This document shows, one piece after another, positions 36,404 through 45,110 of a stretch of 64,000 nt of DNA; the stretch's first letter is position 1, and every line of letters begins with the position of its first letter. Below the pieces are notes generated by a model that saw only the letters and a program-made list of their open reading frames with translations, was not told the DNA's origin and ran no database searches. Source of the DNA: Streptomyces sp. 2131.1 (GTDB lineage: Bacteria > Actinomycetota > Actinomycetes > Streptomycetales > Streptomycetaceae); NCBI RefSeq assembly GCF_900105515.1, contig NZ_FNSY01000001.1:1054001-1118000 (forward strand), written 5' to 3'. The position numbers and the translations under genes were made by a program.

Positions 36404-38751
36404 CCGCCGCCGGAGCCCCGCGCCCCTTCGGCGCGTTCGTCGCGGCCTCGGCCGCCGCCGGCCGGCTGGTCGTCCAGCCCCGCATGGGCTTCGGTGACCC
36501 CGGCTCCATGCGCACCGGCCTGGAGCGGACGAGGGCCGCCACCGCGACGACCGTGGGCACGCTCACCATCGACAGCTACACCCGCGTCGGAGACCTCGCC
36601 GGTGCCCGCGCCGCCCTCGCCGAGGGTGCCGGGCTCAACGGCTACCCGATCGCCACGCACCCCCTGGACGTCACACGCTCCCTGCTCGACGGGCTGCACG
36701 ACGACCACTTCCCCGTCCAGGTCCGGCACGGTTCCGCCCGTCCGCAGGCCATCGTCCGGGCGCTGCTCGCCGCCGGTCTCGACGCCACGGAGGGCGGGCC
36801 CGTCTCGTACTGCCTGCCCTACGGCCGCACCCCGCTGCGGGAGTCCGTCGCGGCCTGGGCCGAGGGGTGCGAACTCCTCGCCGCCGGCGCCCGCCCCGGC
36901 TCGGTGCCGCATCTGGAGAGCTTCGGCGGCTGCCTGCTCGGCCAGCTCTGCCCGCCCGGTCTGCTGGTCGCGACGAGCGTGCTGGAGTGCCTGTTCTTCG
37001 CCCAGCACGGTCTGCGCAGCGTCTCGCTGAGCTACGCCCAGCAGACCGATCCGGGCCAGGACGAGGAGGCGATACGGGCCCTGCGCCGGCTGGCCGGTGA
37101 GTTCCTGCCGGCCGGCGTCGACCACCACGTCGTCCTCTACACCTACATGGGCGTATACCCGCGCACCGAACGAGGCGCGATCCGGCTCCTGGAGGCATCC
37201 GCGCGCCTCGCGGTACGGGCCGGGGTGGACCGGCTCCTGGTGAAGACGACCGCCGAGTCCCGCCGTATCCCGACCGTCGGGGAGAACGTCCGCGCCCTGG
37301 AGACCGCCGCCGCGGCCGCCGCGCTCGCCGGACCGCCGGTCCCGGCCGCCCCGGACGCCGGGAGTGCGGTCTACGCGGAAGCCCGCGCCCTGATCGAAGC
37401 CGTCCTCGGACTCCACCCCGACCTGGCCCGCGCCCTGCCCGCCGCCTTCGAACGCGGGCTGTTGGACGTGCCGTTCTGCCTCCACCCCGACAACGCGGGC
37501 CGCTCCCGCAGTGTCATCGGCGCGGACGGGCGGCTGCGCTGGTCGGACACCGGTGCGATGCCGATCCGCCCCGACGCCCCGGCCGACCTGGCGCCGCTCA
37601 CCGCGAACGGCCTGCTCGCCGCCCTCAACCACATGGCCGACCGCTACGACCGGCCGCCGGCCGACCCCGTATCGGCGTACCGGCGCCCCGCCACCGCACG
37701 CGCTCTCCCCCCGACCCCTCACCCCCGCCACGAACAGGAGCCCGCCATGGACCACGCCCCGCAGCCCGCAGGACCCGCCCTGCCGCCCCCGCTCGGTGAG
37801 CACCTGCGCTCCCCGCAGCTGCGCGCCGCCATGCTCGTCCAGCAGGAGGCCCTCCAGGCGGCCCGTGACTTCCTGCGGGGGTCGGGCTTCACGGAGCTGC
37901 TGCCCCCGCTCGTCGGGCCCGTCACCGACCCGGGCGGCCGGGGCGCCAAGGCGCTGGACGTCGACTACTACGGGCGCCCGTACAAGCTGATGACCAGTGC
38001 CATCCTCTACAAGCAGGCGTCGCTGCACGGCTTCCCGAAGCTGTTCTACATCGCTCCCAACGTGCGCGTGGAGCCGGAGGAGACCGCCACCACCGGCCGC
38101 CATCTCGTCGAGTTCCACCAGATCGACGTCGAGATCGCCGGCGCGAGCCGTGAGGACGCCCAGGAGGTCGCCGCCGGCCTGCTCACCCATGTCGCCGAGC
38201 ACGTGTGGACGGCCGTTCCCGACGTCCTCGCAGAACTCGGCAGGCAGGAGTCCGACTTCGCTGACGTCCGCAGCGGCAAGTACGACGTGTGCACCCATCA
38301 CGAGGCCGTGTCGCGGCTCCTGACGGCCGGTCACCCCCAGAGCCCGGACAGCGAGATCGACTGGACCGGGGAGCGGCTCCTGTCGCTGGAGAGCGACCGG
38401 CCGTTCTTCATCAACGACTACCCGAAGGGCTCGCGCGGCTTCTACGACCGCGAGGACCCCGAACGCCCGGGCGTGCTGCGGAACTTCGACCTCATCGCCC
38501 CGCACGGCTACGGCGAGCTGGTCTCGGGCAGCGAGCGCGAGTCGGACTACGCGACCATCGTCACGCGGATGCGCGAGAGCGGCGAGAACCCCGCCAAGTA
38601 CGCCTGGTACCTGAAGGAGGCCCACGAGGGCATCCCGGCCAGCGCCGGCTTCGGGATGGGCCTCCAGCGCCTCGTCCGCTTCCTCACCGGCCTCGACTCC
38701 CTGTGGCAGGTCAGCGCCTACCCGAAGCTCCCCGGGGTGATGGCCCCGTGA
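36400..38751 (+). CDS. glutamate mutase large subunit joined in frame to an asparagine-synthetase/AsnRS-like domain
   Basis: One open frame of 783 residues. Residues 1 to about 430 match the large subunit of B12-dependent glutamate mutase (MutE/GlmE; RMGFGD, HGSARPQ, SYAQQTDPGQDE). From M450 on, the protein resembles the archaeal-type asparagine synthetase related to class II asparaginyl-tRNA synthetase: motif-2-like RVEPEE...EFHQIDVE and motif 3 GFGMGLQR (750-757). There is no anticodon-binding domain. The linker is Pro/Arg-rich, and ATG 37747 has a good CAGGAG site, so the second part may also be made separately, or a base error in the C-rich linker may hide a stop. Likely roles: make 3-methylaspartate and then amidate or activate its carboxylate; the second step is inference. 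Confidence 0.85.
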   Translation: MTAAGAPRPFGAFVAASAAAGRLVVQPRMGFGDPGSMRTGLERTRAATATTVGTLTIDSYTRVGDLAGARAALAEGAGLNGYPIATHPLDVTRSLLDGLHDDHFPVQVRHGSARPQAIVRALLAAGLDATEGGPVSYCLPYGRTPLRESVAAWAEGCELLAAGARPGSVPHLESFGGCLLGQLCPPGLLVATSVLECLFFAQHGLRSVSLSYAQQTDPGQDEEAIRALRRLAGEFLPAGVDHHVVLYTYMGVYPRTERGAIRLLEASARLAVRAGVDRLLVKTTAESRRIPTVGENVRALETAAAAAALAGPPVPAAPDAGSAVYAEARALIEAVLGLHPDLARALPAAFERGLLDVPFCLHPDNAGRSRSVIGADGRLRWSDTGAMPIRPDAPADLAPLTANGLLAALNHMADRYDRPPADPVSAYRRPATARALPPTPHPRHEQEPAMDHAPQPAGPALPPPLGEHLRSPQLRAAMLVQQEALQAARDFLRGSGFTELLPPLVGPVTDPGGRGAKALDVDYYGRPYKLMTSAILYKQASLHGFPKLFYIAPNVRVEPEETATTGRHLVEFHQIDVEIAGASREDAQEVAAGLLTHVAEHVWTAVPDVLAELGRQESDFADVRSGKYDVCTHHEAVSRLLTAGHPQSPDSEIDWTGERLLSLESDRPFFINDYPKGSRGFYDREDPERPGVLRNFDLIAPHGYGELVSGSERESDYATIVTRMRESGENPAKYAWYLKEAHEGIPASAGFGMGLQRLVRFLTGLDSLWQVSAYPKLPGVMAP

Positions 38752-40043
38752 GCGCCCTCTCCTCCCCCGGCTTCCCCGAGCGCGAGATCCGCGCCCGCGC
38801 CCGGCACGGCACCGCCCAGGTGTTCCCCGACCCCGACGCGTACGGCACCGAGCTCCACGGACCCGGAGGTGCGGCCGGGGCCGACGCGCTCGACCGGGCC
38901 CGGATCGTCCCGCCCGTCTTCATGCCGGAGCGGCTGGAGAAGCTGATCGAGCTCGCGCGCGAGCCCGAGTTCGGTGACGTCGACCTGGCGGTCCGGACCG
39001 GCGGTTTCACCGCCTCGCTGCCGCTCTACCTGTCGGCCTTCGGCTCGACCCGGGCCGGCAGCGGCGACCTCGCCGTCCAGGCGTCCCGGCAGGCCGGCCG
39101 CCTCGGCATCCCCATGGTCATCGGCGAGAACATGGTCCCCGTCCACGGCTACCGGCGCGGCGCGGACTCCGCCCGCTCGGCGCTCCTCGCCCGCATCGAC
39201 GCGTACCTGGAGGCAGCGCCCGAGGGCGTCGGCGGGATCGTCGTCCAGCAGTCGACGGAGGACGCCGACTCGGAGGTCTGGAACCTCCTCTACAGCGACC
39301 CCGCCACCCGGCCCCTGCTCGAAACGGGGCGTCTGGCATTCGAGTTGAAGACCGGCCAGGGCGCCAAGCCCGGTCTCGGCGGCATGACCGTCGTCTCCGG
39401 TGCCGAGGCCGCCCAGCTGGCCGGCCGGTTCACGGTCACCGAGGTCTTCGGCGAGGACGACGAGCGCCGGCTGCGGTGCGCCACGCCGGGCACCTTCACC
39501 GACGAGATCCTGCGCCAGCAGCTGCGCTTCATGCGGAACAACTTCCCGAGGGCCCGTACGTGGGTGAAGTTCCACCCGGGCCGCGACATCGGGCACGCCG
39601 CGCGCGCCGCCTGGGCCGCCGGGGCGGACGCCGTCACCGTGGACGGTGCGGAGGGCGGCACCGGCTGGGCCCCGAGGGTCTTCCTCGACCAGGTCGGCCT
39701 GCCGCTCGCCGAGTGCCTGCGCCGGATCGGCCGCCCGGACGGCTGCCTGCTCGCCGGCGGCCGGATGTGGGAGGGCGGACGCGCGCTGCGGGCCCTCGCC
39801 CTGGGCGCCGGGGCCGTCGGTCTCGGGCGCGCCGCGCTGATCGCGGTCGACGAGGACCCGGACCACGGGCTGGTACGCCTCGCCCAGAGCATCGCGCTCG
39901 AACTGCGGCTGCTGATCAGCGCGTTGGGCAAGTACACGGTGGGGGCGCTGGCCCCGGAGGACCTGTGGTGGCCGGACGGCGACCACGTCGGCGCCCGGCC
40001 CCCGCTGTCCGCCGACCCGGCGGCCGCCGGAGCGACACCGTGA
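38748..40043 (+). CDS. glutamate synthase FMN-domain (GltB central domain) protein
   Basis: A 431-residue protein corresponding to the FMN-binding synthase domain of glutamate synthase. Recognisable parts are KPGLGGMTVVSG (the usual GLGG/KPG region), KFHPGRDIGHAARAA, VDGAEGGTG and a late LGAGAVGLGRAALIA. The glutaminase domain and GXGXG domain of full GltB are absent, as in archaeal-type split enzymes. It might supply glutamate for the mutase or perform another FMN-dependent amination or redox step on the precursor. It overlaps both neighbours by GTGA, so it belongs to the glutamate mutase operon. Confidence 0.8.
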   Translation: MSALSSPGFPEREIRARARHGTAQVFPDPDAYGTELHGPGGAAGADALDRARIVPPVFMPERLEKLIELAREPEFGDVDLAVRTGGFTASLPLYLSAFGSTRAGSGDLAVQASRQAGRLGIPMVIGENMVPVHGYRRGADSARSALLARIDAYLEAAPEGVGGIVVQQSTEDADSEVWNLLYSDPATRPLLETGRLAFELKTGQGAKPGLGGMTVVSGAEAAQLAGRFTVTEVFGEDDERRLRCATPGTFTDEILRQQLRFMRNNFPRARTWVKFHPGRDIGHAARAAWAAGADAVTVDGAEGGTGWAPRVFLDQVGLPLAECLRRIGRPDGCLLAGGRMWEGGRALRALALGAGAVGLGRAALIAVDEDPDHGLVRLAQSIALELRLLISALGKYTVGALAPEDLWWPDGDHVGARPPLSADPAAAGATP

Positions 40044-40444
40044 ACGGGCGGGCGAGGTCCGCCTCGCGGAACACCCCCGGGGCCCGGCCCGCCCCGTCGA
40101 GGCGGCCCCGCCGCGTCACCGGCCGCCGACGCACCGTCCGGGCCCGGTTCGTGCTGCGGGACACCCCCGGCGTCACCGTCGGGCCCGCCGGCCACGGCGT
40201 ACGCGACATCGACGGCCCGGACCCCGTGGCCGACGCGGCCCGGCTCGCCGCCCAGCGTGCCCTGGCCGAGGCGGGCCGGGGTTACCTCGGCGGCCGCCTG
40301 GAGCTCGGCGCCCCCGGACGCGCCCGTGCCTCGCACGACCGGCGGGCTCTGCGGCGCGCCGCGGGGCGGGCGGCCGCGCTGGCCGTGGCAGCGACGCTGC
40401 GCGGCGACGACACCGGTGTCACCGTCCGCCCCACCCTCCGCTGA
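40040..40444 (+). CDS. uncharacterised 134-aa protein
   Basis: GTG 40040 overlaps the stop of the GltB-like gene. The product is Arg/Ala-rich with a basic, low-complexity first 45 residues. A more ordinary middle section (RARFVLRDTPGVTVGP, then an Ala-rich helical stretch) follows. I do not recognise a family. Coupling to the operon is the main argument that it is real; the composition could also fit a spurious frame. Confidence 0.45.
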   Translation: MNGRARSASRNTPGARPAPSRRPRRVTGRRRTVRARFVLRDTPGVTVGPAGHGVRDIDGPDPVADAARLAAQRALAEAGRGYLGGRLELGAPGRARASHDRRALRRAAGRAAALAVAATLRGDDTGVTVRPTLR

Positions 40445-40455
40445 ACTCCCCGCGT

Positions 40456-40502
40456 CAGCCCGCGCGACGCGCCGTACCCGCACCAGCCCGCGCGACGCGC
40501 CG
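40456..40502 (+). repeat. short direct repeat upstream of the MFS gene
   Basis: CAGCCCGCGCGACGCGCCG occurs at 40456-40474 and again at 40484-40502 (28-bp period). A related ACGCGCCGTACCCC recurs at 40542. The 134-bp gap between the unknown gene and the exporter otherwise shows nothing definite. Confidence 0.6.
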
Positions 40503-40578
40503 CGCAACGCCACAAGCCGCACCTCCGCGGCCACTCGCGGAACGCGCCGTACCCCATCCCCGCAGAAAGCCGAACCCC

Positions 40579-41868
40579 ATGACAACGAACACCTCCACCC
40601 CGTCGCCCGAGGCGGGGCCCGCCCCCGACTGGCGGCGCATCGGCAGCTTCGTCACCGGTCAGGCAGCCGTGCAGTGCGGCAGCTTCGCCCTGATCATCGC
40701 CATGAACTGGACGGCCGTGCAGCTGGGCGGGCGGGGCGCGGTCACGCTCGTGATCCTCGCCTCGACGCTGCCGCGCGCCCTGATGCTGCTGTTCGGCGGC
40801 GCCCTCGCCGACGCCCTCGGCCCGCGCGCCGTCCTGCTGCGGGCCACCGCGACCCGGTTCGCCGTCCTCGTGATCGGCGCCCTGGTCACGGCGGGCGCCG
40901 ACAGCATCTGGCCGCTGGTCGCCGTCGCCGTGGTCGAGGGCTCACTGCTCGGCCTGACCGGCCCGGCGTCGGGCGTCCTGCTCACCCGGCTGGCACCGAA
41001 GGAGCACCTGGGCCGCGCCAACTCCCTGTTCTCCATGGTGATGCGGCTGGCCCCGATCGCCGGATCACCGCTGGGGGCCTGGCTGGTCGTGGCCGGCAGT
41101 CTGTCCGGGGTCATGCTGGTCTCCGCGGCCGGCTGCGCCGTCTGGCTGGTCTGCGCGTTCCATGTGACCCGGGGCATGGCCCGGCCCGAGCGCGGCGCGG
41201 GGGCGGGGGGTACGTCACTGTTCCGTCGCTCCGGCGACGGCCTGGCACTGCTGGGCCGTCACCCCCGGCTGCGCTGGATGTTCGTCGCCTGCTTCTGCAT
41301 GGACTTCGCCTTCCTGTGGCCGGCCGAGGTCGCGCTGCCGCTGCGCGCTTCCGGCGAGGGCTGGGGCATCGGCTCGGTGGCGGCGGCCCTCACCGCGTTC
41401 AGCGCGGGCGCCCTGGCGTCGGCGGCAGCCGGTGCCGCACTCGCGCACCGCATCCCCGTCCCGGTCAAGCTGATCGTCACCGGCACCGGGCTCGCCGTGG
41501 GCATGGGGTCCATGGCCCTGGTGCCCTCGCCGGCGGTCCTCGCGGTCACGGCGTGCGCGGTCGGCCTCTTCTCCGGGCTGAACGGCCCCGCGCTGGTCAC
41601 CGCGTACCAACAGGCCGTCCCCGAAGGGAAGCTGGGGGCCGCGATGTCCACGTTCTCGCTGTCCAGCATCGGGGCCGCGCCTCTGTCCCTGGCCGTCTTC
41701 AGTTCGCTCTCCGCCCCGCTGGGCGTGACCGGCACCTGGCTGCTGTGCGCGTCCGTCGCGCTCTTCTCGCCGGTCGCCGCGACGCTCGCCCTGCGCGCGC
41801 CCCTGACGCGGAACGCCCCCGCCACCAAGGCGTCCGCCGCCCCCGAGCCCACCGCCACAGCCGTGTGA
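40579..41868 (+). CDS. MFS transporter, probable peptide exporter
   Basis: A 429-residue membrane protein with about 12 hydrophobic segments. The order is typical of the major facilitator superfamily (an LFGGALADALGPRAVLLRAT loop between helices 2 and 3). The N and C termini are hydrophilic. It follows the precursor operon and is 7 bp before the phosphopantetheinyl transferase gene, so export of, and resistance to, the cluster product is the likely job. Substrate is inferred from context only. Confidence 0.88.
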   Translation: MTTNTSTPSPEAGPAPDWRRIGSFVTGQAAVQCGSFALIIAMNWTAVQLGGRGAVTLVILASTLPRALMLLFGGALADALGPRAVLLRATATRFAVLVIGALVTAGADSIWPLVAVAVVEGSLLGLTGPASGVLLTRLAPKEHLGRANSLFSMVMRLAPIAGSPLGAWLVVAGSLSGVMLVSAAGCAVWLVCAFHVTRGMARPERGAGAGGTSLFRRSGDGLALLGRHPRLRWMFVACFCMDFAFLWPAEVALPLRASGEGWGIGSVAAALTAFSAGALASAAAGAALAHRIPVPVKLIVTGTGLAVGMGSMALVPSPAVLAVTACAVGLFSGLNGPALVTAYQQAVPEGKLGAAMSTFSLSSIGAAPLSLAVFSSLSAPLGVTGTWLLCASVALFSPVAATLALRAPLTRNAPATKASAAPEPTATAV

Positions 41869-41875
41869 GGCAGAC

Positions 41876-42640
41876 ATGTCCCTGCTGGAAACCGCCCCGC
41901 CGCCCGTCCCCGATTCCCTGCTCCTCCCCACCGCGCTCCCCCCGTTGCCCGCCGCCCTGCCGCCGCTGACGGACCCCGGTTCCGGCCGTCCGCAGCTCTG
42001 GCTGGTCGCCACGGCGGCGCACGAGGAGACCGCGGCCCGTTACGCCCCGCTCGTCCTCGGTCCGTCGGAGCTGGCCAGGGCCGAGGAGTTCCGCCGCCCC
42101 ACCGACCGCGCCACCTATCTGTGCGCCCACGTCGGTCTGCGCCGGGTCCTCGGCAACCATCTGGGCGTCGCGCCCCGCGCGGTCTCGGTGGCCCGGGCTC
42201 CCTGCCCGTGCTGCGGTGAGCCGCACGGCCGGCCCGTACTCCCGGGCGAGCCCCTGCACTTCTCGCTCTCGCACTGCGAGGGCCTGAGCCTGATCGCCGT
42301 CGCCGCCGCTCCGGTCGGTGTGGACGTCGAACCCGTACCGAACCCGCAGACGCTCGTCGAGGCCGCCGATGTCGTCCACCCCATGGAAGCGGCGGAACTC
42401 GTCTCCCTCACGACCGCGTTGCGCCCGGCCGCCTTCGCCCGGGTGTGGACCAGGAAGGAGGCGTATCTGAAGGGCCTCGGCATCGGTCTGGGCGCGGACC
42501 CGTCGACGGAGTACGTCGGTGCCGGTGCGGCGCCGGCCGCCCCGGCCGGCTGGCTCCTGGCCGACATCGCCGTCCCACCCGGCCACCGGGCGGCGGTGGC
42601 GGTCCTGCGGGAGGGCGCCGGTGGAGCGGGGCCGGACTGA
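41876..42640 (+). CDS. Sfp-type 4'-phosphopantetheinyl transferase
   Basis: A 254-residue protein with the Mg-binding GVDVE motif (D150, E152) and the WTRKEAYLKG motif. It attaches the phosphopantetheine arm from CoA to the serine of carrier domains, here the nine carriers of the NRPS. It has a CPCCGEPHG segment typical of the actinobacterial group. It is 7 bp downstream of the MFS gene and likely co-transcribed; a terminator follows. Confidence 0.94.
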   Translation: MSLLETAPPPVPDSLLLPTALPPLPAALPPLTDPGSGRPQLWLVATAAHEETAARYAPLVLGPSELARAEEFRRPTDRATYLCAHVGLRRVLGNHLGVAPRAVSVARAPCPCCGEPHGRPVLPGEPLHFSLSHCEGLSLIAVAAAPVGVDVEPVPNPQTLVEAADVVHPMEAAELVSLTTALRPAAFARVWTRKEAYLKGLGIGLGADPSTEYVGAGAAPAAPAGWLLADIAVPPGHRAAVAVLREGAGGAGPD

Positions 42641-42691
42641 CCTCCGCTGCCCCGCGCCGCCTCCGGTGGCGGCCGTCGCCGGACACGGCGG

Positions 42692-42719
42692 CGGGCCCGT
42701 GCGACCGCGCACGGGCCCG
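42692..42719. terminator. bidirectional hairpin terminator
   Basis: CGGGCCCGTGCG and its perfect complement flank a 4-nt ACCG loop (12-bp stem) between the convergent phosphopantetheinyl transferase and sortase genes. It marks the right edge of the peptide cluster. Confidence 0.85.
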
Positions 42720-43394
42720 TCAGACCTTCTGCTTCTTCAGTGACGTGAGGTGGGCGAAGACGACGACGTTGGAGGCGTAGCCGTCCTTCTTGTTGAAGCG
42801 TCCCCCGCAGGTCATCAGCCTGAGTTCCGGACGGCCGGTGCTGCCGTACACCTTGTCGTCGGGGAACTTGTCCTTCGTGTACGTCTCGACCGCGTCGACC
42901 GTGAAGACGGCGGTCTGCCTGTCGGCCCGGGTGACCGTCACCTTGTCGCCCTTGTGCAGGGCGTTGAGGTTGAGGAAGATCGCCGGGCCGGTCTCCGTGT
43001 CGCGGTGGCCGACGATCAGGGAGGTCCCCTTCTCGCCGGGCGAGGGCCCGTCGCGGTACCAGCCCACCTCCCTCGGTCTGCTCATGGGCGGGGCCCCGAG
43101 GTGCCCCTTCTTGTCGAGCCCGAGGCCGGTGACAGGCGCCTCGATGAAGATGGCGGGCACCGCGACCTTCACCGGACGCGACGGCGACAGGGGTGCGTGG
43201 GTGGCCGGCCGGTCGCCGCCGCCCGCGGCGTCATTGCCGTGGGCGGCGGCGACCGGATCGTCGGACGAGTCGGAACTCGCCCAGACGATGCCGGTCACCA
43301 GCGAGGAGGTCACGCACAACGTCATCGTGAGACGACACGCCCGGCTCGGGCCCCGTCGGCGTCTTCTGCGCGGGTTATGCCTCGTTGCGGGCAC
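42720..43394 (-). CDS. class F sortase
   Basis: A 224-residue protein with a basic N terminus, one membrane segment (about 21-40), a disordered linker and a sortase domain. Catalytic residues are visible: H130 in VGHRDT and C196 in LMTCGG. Class F sortases are frequent in Streptomyces but poorly understood. They cleave a sorting signal and attach the protein to the cell wall. The gene follows and overlaps (20 bp) a surface-protein gene, its likely partner. The start at ATG 43394 lies inside the upstream gene's end. Confidence 0.9.
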   Translation of the reverse strand: MPATRHNPRRRRRRGPSRACRLTMTLCVTSSLVTGIVWASSDSSDDPVAAAHGNDAAGGGDRPATHAPLSPSRPVKVAVPAIFIEAPVTGLGLDKKGHLGAPPMSRPREVGWYRDGPSPGEKGTSLIVGHRDTETGPAIFLNLNALHKGDKVTVTRADRQTAVFTVDAVETYTKDKFPDDKVYGSTGRPELRLMTCGGRFNKKDGYASNVVVFAHLTSLKKQKV

Positions 43395-44031
43395 GGCGGC
43401 GCGCGGCTCGGCGGACCATGATCAGCCCGGCGGCTCCGGCGGCGCCGGCCGCGATCGCGGCGGTGGTGCCGACGTTCGAGTCGCTCTCGGAGCTGACGCC
43501 CTCCATGTCCGGGACGCCGCCGCCACCGGCGGGCACGCCGCCGGAAGGCTGCTCGTAGCCCGACTCGGAGCCCGAGGCGGACGAGCCGCGCTCGCTGTTC
43601 TCGGAGGAGCCGTGGTTACCGGACGGCTTGGTGCAGTCGACCTTGAACGCCTTGTTCTTCGGGCCGGACGGAACGATCCACACCAGCTGGTACGTGCCCT
43701 CGGGGAGCAGGTACTCCTGGCTGCGCGCCGAGCCGTTCACCAGGGGAAGGGTGCTGGCGAGGGTGTCCCCCGGGGGAACGGTCGGGGGCTGCGCGGTGAT
43801 GGTCCACGGCACGGCCGGCATGTCGCCGAAGTTGCTGGCCTGGAGGACGAACTTGCAGACCTCGTTGCCGTCGCCGCCGCGCGCCGCCCAGCCGCCGGGG
43901 CGGATGTCGATGTCACCGCTGTCGCCGGGGGCGGCGAAGGCGGCGGATGCCCCGCCCAGCGTGGCTGCGGCGACCGCGATCGCGGCGACCGCGCGGGCGC
44001 TGCGGGAACGGGCAGAAGCGGACATACGCAT
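43375..44031 (-). CDS. secreted surface protein with C-terminal membrane anchor
   Basis: A 218-residue protein from ATG 44031 (AAGGAG 7 nt upstream; the frame is open further upstream without support). A signal peptide ends near AFAAPGD. The domain that follows has two cysteines (in EVCKF and VDCTK). Next come a Ser/Glu/Gly-rich wall-spanning stretch, a hydrophobic segment (TTAAIAAGAAGAAGLIMV) and an Arg-rich tail. This is the layout of a sortase substrate, though no clear LPxTG or LAxTG is present before the anchor. Linked to the adjacent class F sortase by overlap. Confidence 0.8.
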   Translation of the reverse strand: MRMSASARSRSARAVAAIAVAAATLGGASAAFAAPGDSGDIDIRPGGWAARGGDGNEVCKFVLQASNFGDMPAVPWTITAQPPTVPPGDTLASTLPLVNGSARSQEYLLPEGTYQLVWIVPSGPKNKAFKVDCTKPSGNHGSSENSERGSSASGSESGYEQPSGGVPAGGGGVPDMEGVSSESDSNVGTTAAIAAGAAGAAGLIMVRRAARRRARNEA

Positions 44032-44190
44032 GCTGAACTCCTTCGAGCCGGGATGATTGTCGTACTGATCAACCGATCGCCTAAGAGATGCCATGACTCG
44101 CGGGATAAATGCCGCGTAACACTCTGAAAAGTGCGACAAGTACCCTGAGTAGCCGATAGCCGTCCGGCCCGGTGCAGCCCGAACACGCGT

Positions 44191-44215
44191 ACGGGGCGCC
44201 CATTGGGCGCCCCGT
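44191..44215 (-). terminator. hairpin terminator after the oligopeptide ABC operon
   Basis: ACGGGGCGCCC, a 3-nt loop and the perfect complement (11-bp stem) lie 32 bp beyond the stop of the last ABC gene, in its direction of transcription. Confidence 0.75.
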
Positions 44216-44246
44216 TCCGTACCGCCGTTCTCGCAGGTCAGGCCCT

Positions 44247-45110
44247 CTATACCCCCGCTCCGGCCGCCGCGCGTCGCCTGCGTTGCCCGGCCACGTCCGC
44301 CACCGGCGAGGCGAGCAGCAGTGTGCGCGTGTAGTCGTGTCGCGGCTCCGAGGTGACCGTCGCGGCGTCGCCCGTCTCCACGATCTCACCGCGGTGGATC
44401 ACCGACACCCGGTGGCTCATGAAGCGGACGACGGCCAGGTCGTGCGAGACGAAGAGGTACGAGACACCCGTCTCCCGCTGGATCTCCAGGAGCAGGTCGA
44501 GCACCGTCCGCTGGGTCGTCAGATCCAGCGCGGACACCGGCTCGTCGCAGATGACCAGCCGGGGGCGCAGGGCCAGCGCCCTCGCGATGGCGACCCTCTG
44601 GCGCTGACCGCCGGAGAACTCACGGGGCAGCCGGCCCGCCGCGTCGGACGGCAGATGGACGCGCTCCAGCAGCCCGGCGACCCTCCCCCGGGCCTCCCGC
44701 GCGCCCGTGCCCTGCCCGATCAGCGGCTCGGCCAGGGTGTCCCCGATGGTGCGGGACGGGTTCAGCGAGGTGTACGGGTCCTGGAAGATGACCTGGAGGT
44801 CGCGGCTCAGGGCGCGGCGGCGCCGGGGGTCGGCGTGCTCGATGCGCTCGCCGTGGAAGGTGATCGAGCCGGAGCGGACCGGGACGAGCCCGAGGACCGC
44901 GCGGCCGATGGTGGACTTGCCCGAGCCGGACTCGCCGACCAGGCCGAGGGTCTCCCCCGGCCTCACGAACAGGCCGACGCCCTCGAGGACTTCGGTCTCC
45001 GGGGCGCGCCACCCCTTGCCGGGGAAGCGGACCCGCAGGTCGCGCACGTCGAGCAGGGCGTCGGGGGCGGTGGCGTCCGAGGGGGCCGCGTCGGCGGGTG
45101 TCTTCTTCAT
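44247..45110 (-). CDS. oligopeptide ABC transporter ATP-binding protein (DppF/OppF-like)
   Basis: A 287-residue ATPase: Walker [10 protein letters not shown], signature FSGGQRQRV, Walker B LVICDEP, and the H-loop SHDLAVV. The C-terminal YTRTLL region is typical of the peptide/nickel subfamily. Its ATG overlaps the stop of the permease-ATPase fusion gene (ATGA). It is the second ATPase of a four-gene importer. Confidence 0.93.
   Translation of the reverse strand: MKKTPADAAPSDATAPDALLDVRDLRVRFPGKGWRAPETEVLEGVGLFVRPGETLGLVGESGSGKSTIGRAVLGLVPVRSGSITFHGERIEHADPRRRRALSRDLQVIFQDPYTSLNPSRTIGDTLAEPLIGQGTGAREARGRVAGLLERVHLPSDAAGRLPREFSGGQRQRVAIARALALRPRLVICDEPVSALDLTTQRTVLDLLLEIQRETGVSYLFVSHDLAVVRFMSHRVSVIHRGEIVETGDAATVTSEPRHDYTRTLLLASPVADVAGQRRRRAAAGAGV

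Noticed and set aside
40456..40560. CRISPR-like or mobile-element repeat
   Set aside because: Only two to three short GC-rich copies, no spacer regularity, no cas or transposase genes nearby.
43375..44139. Longer start for the surface protein at 44139
   Set aside because: ATG 44031 has AAGGAG at good spacing and directly begins a signal peptide; the upstream part looks like leader DNA.
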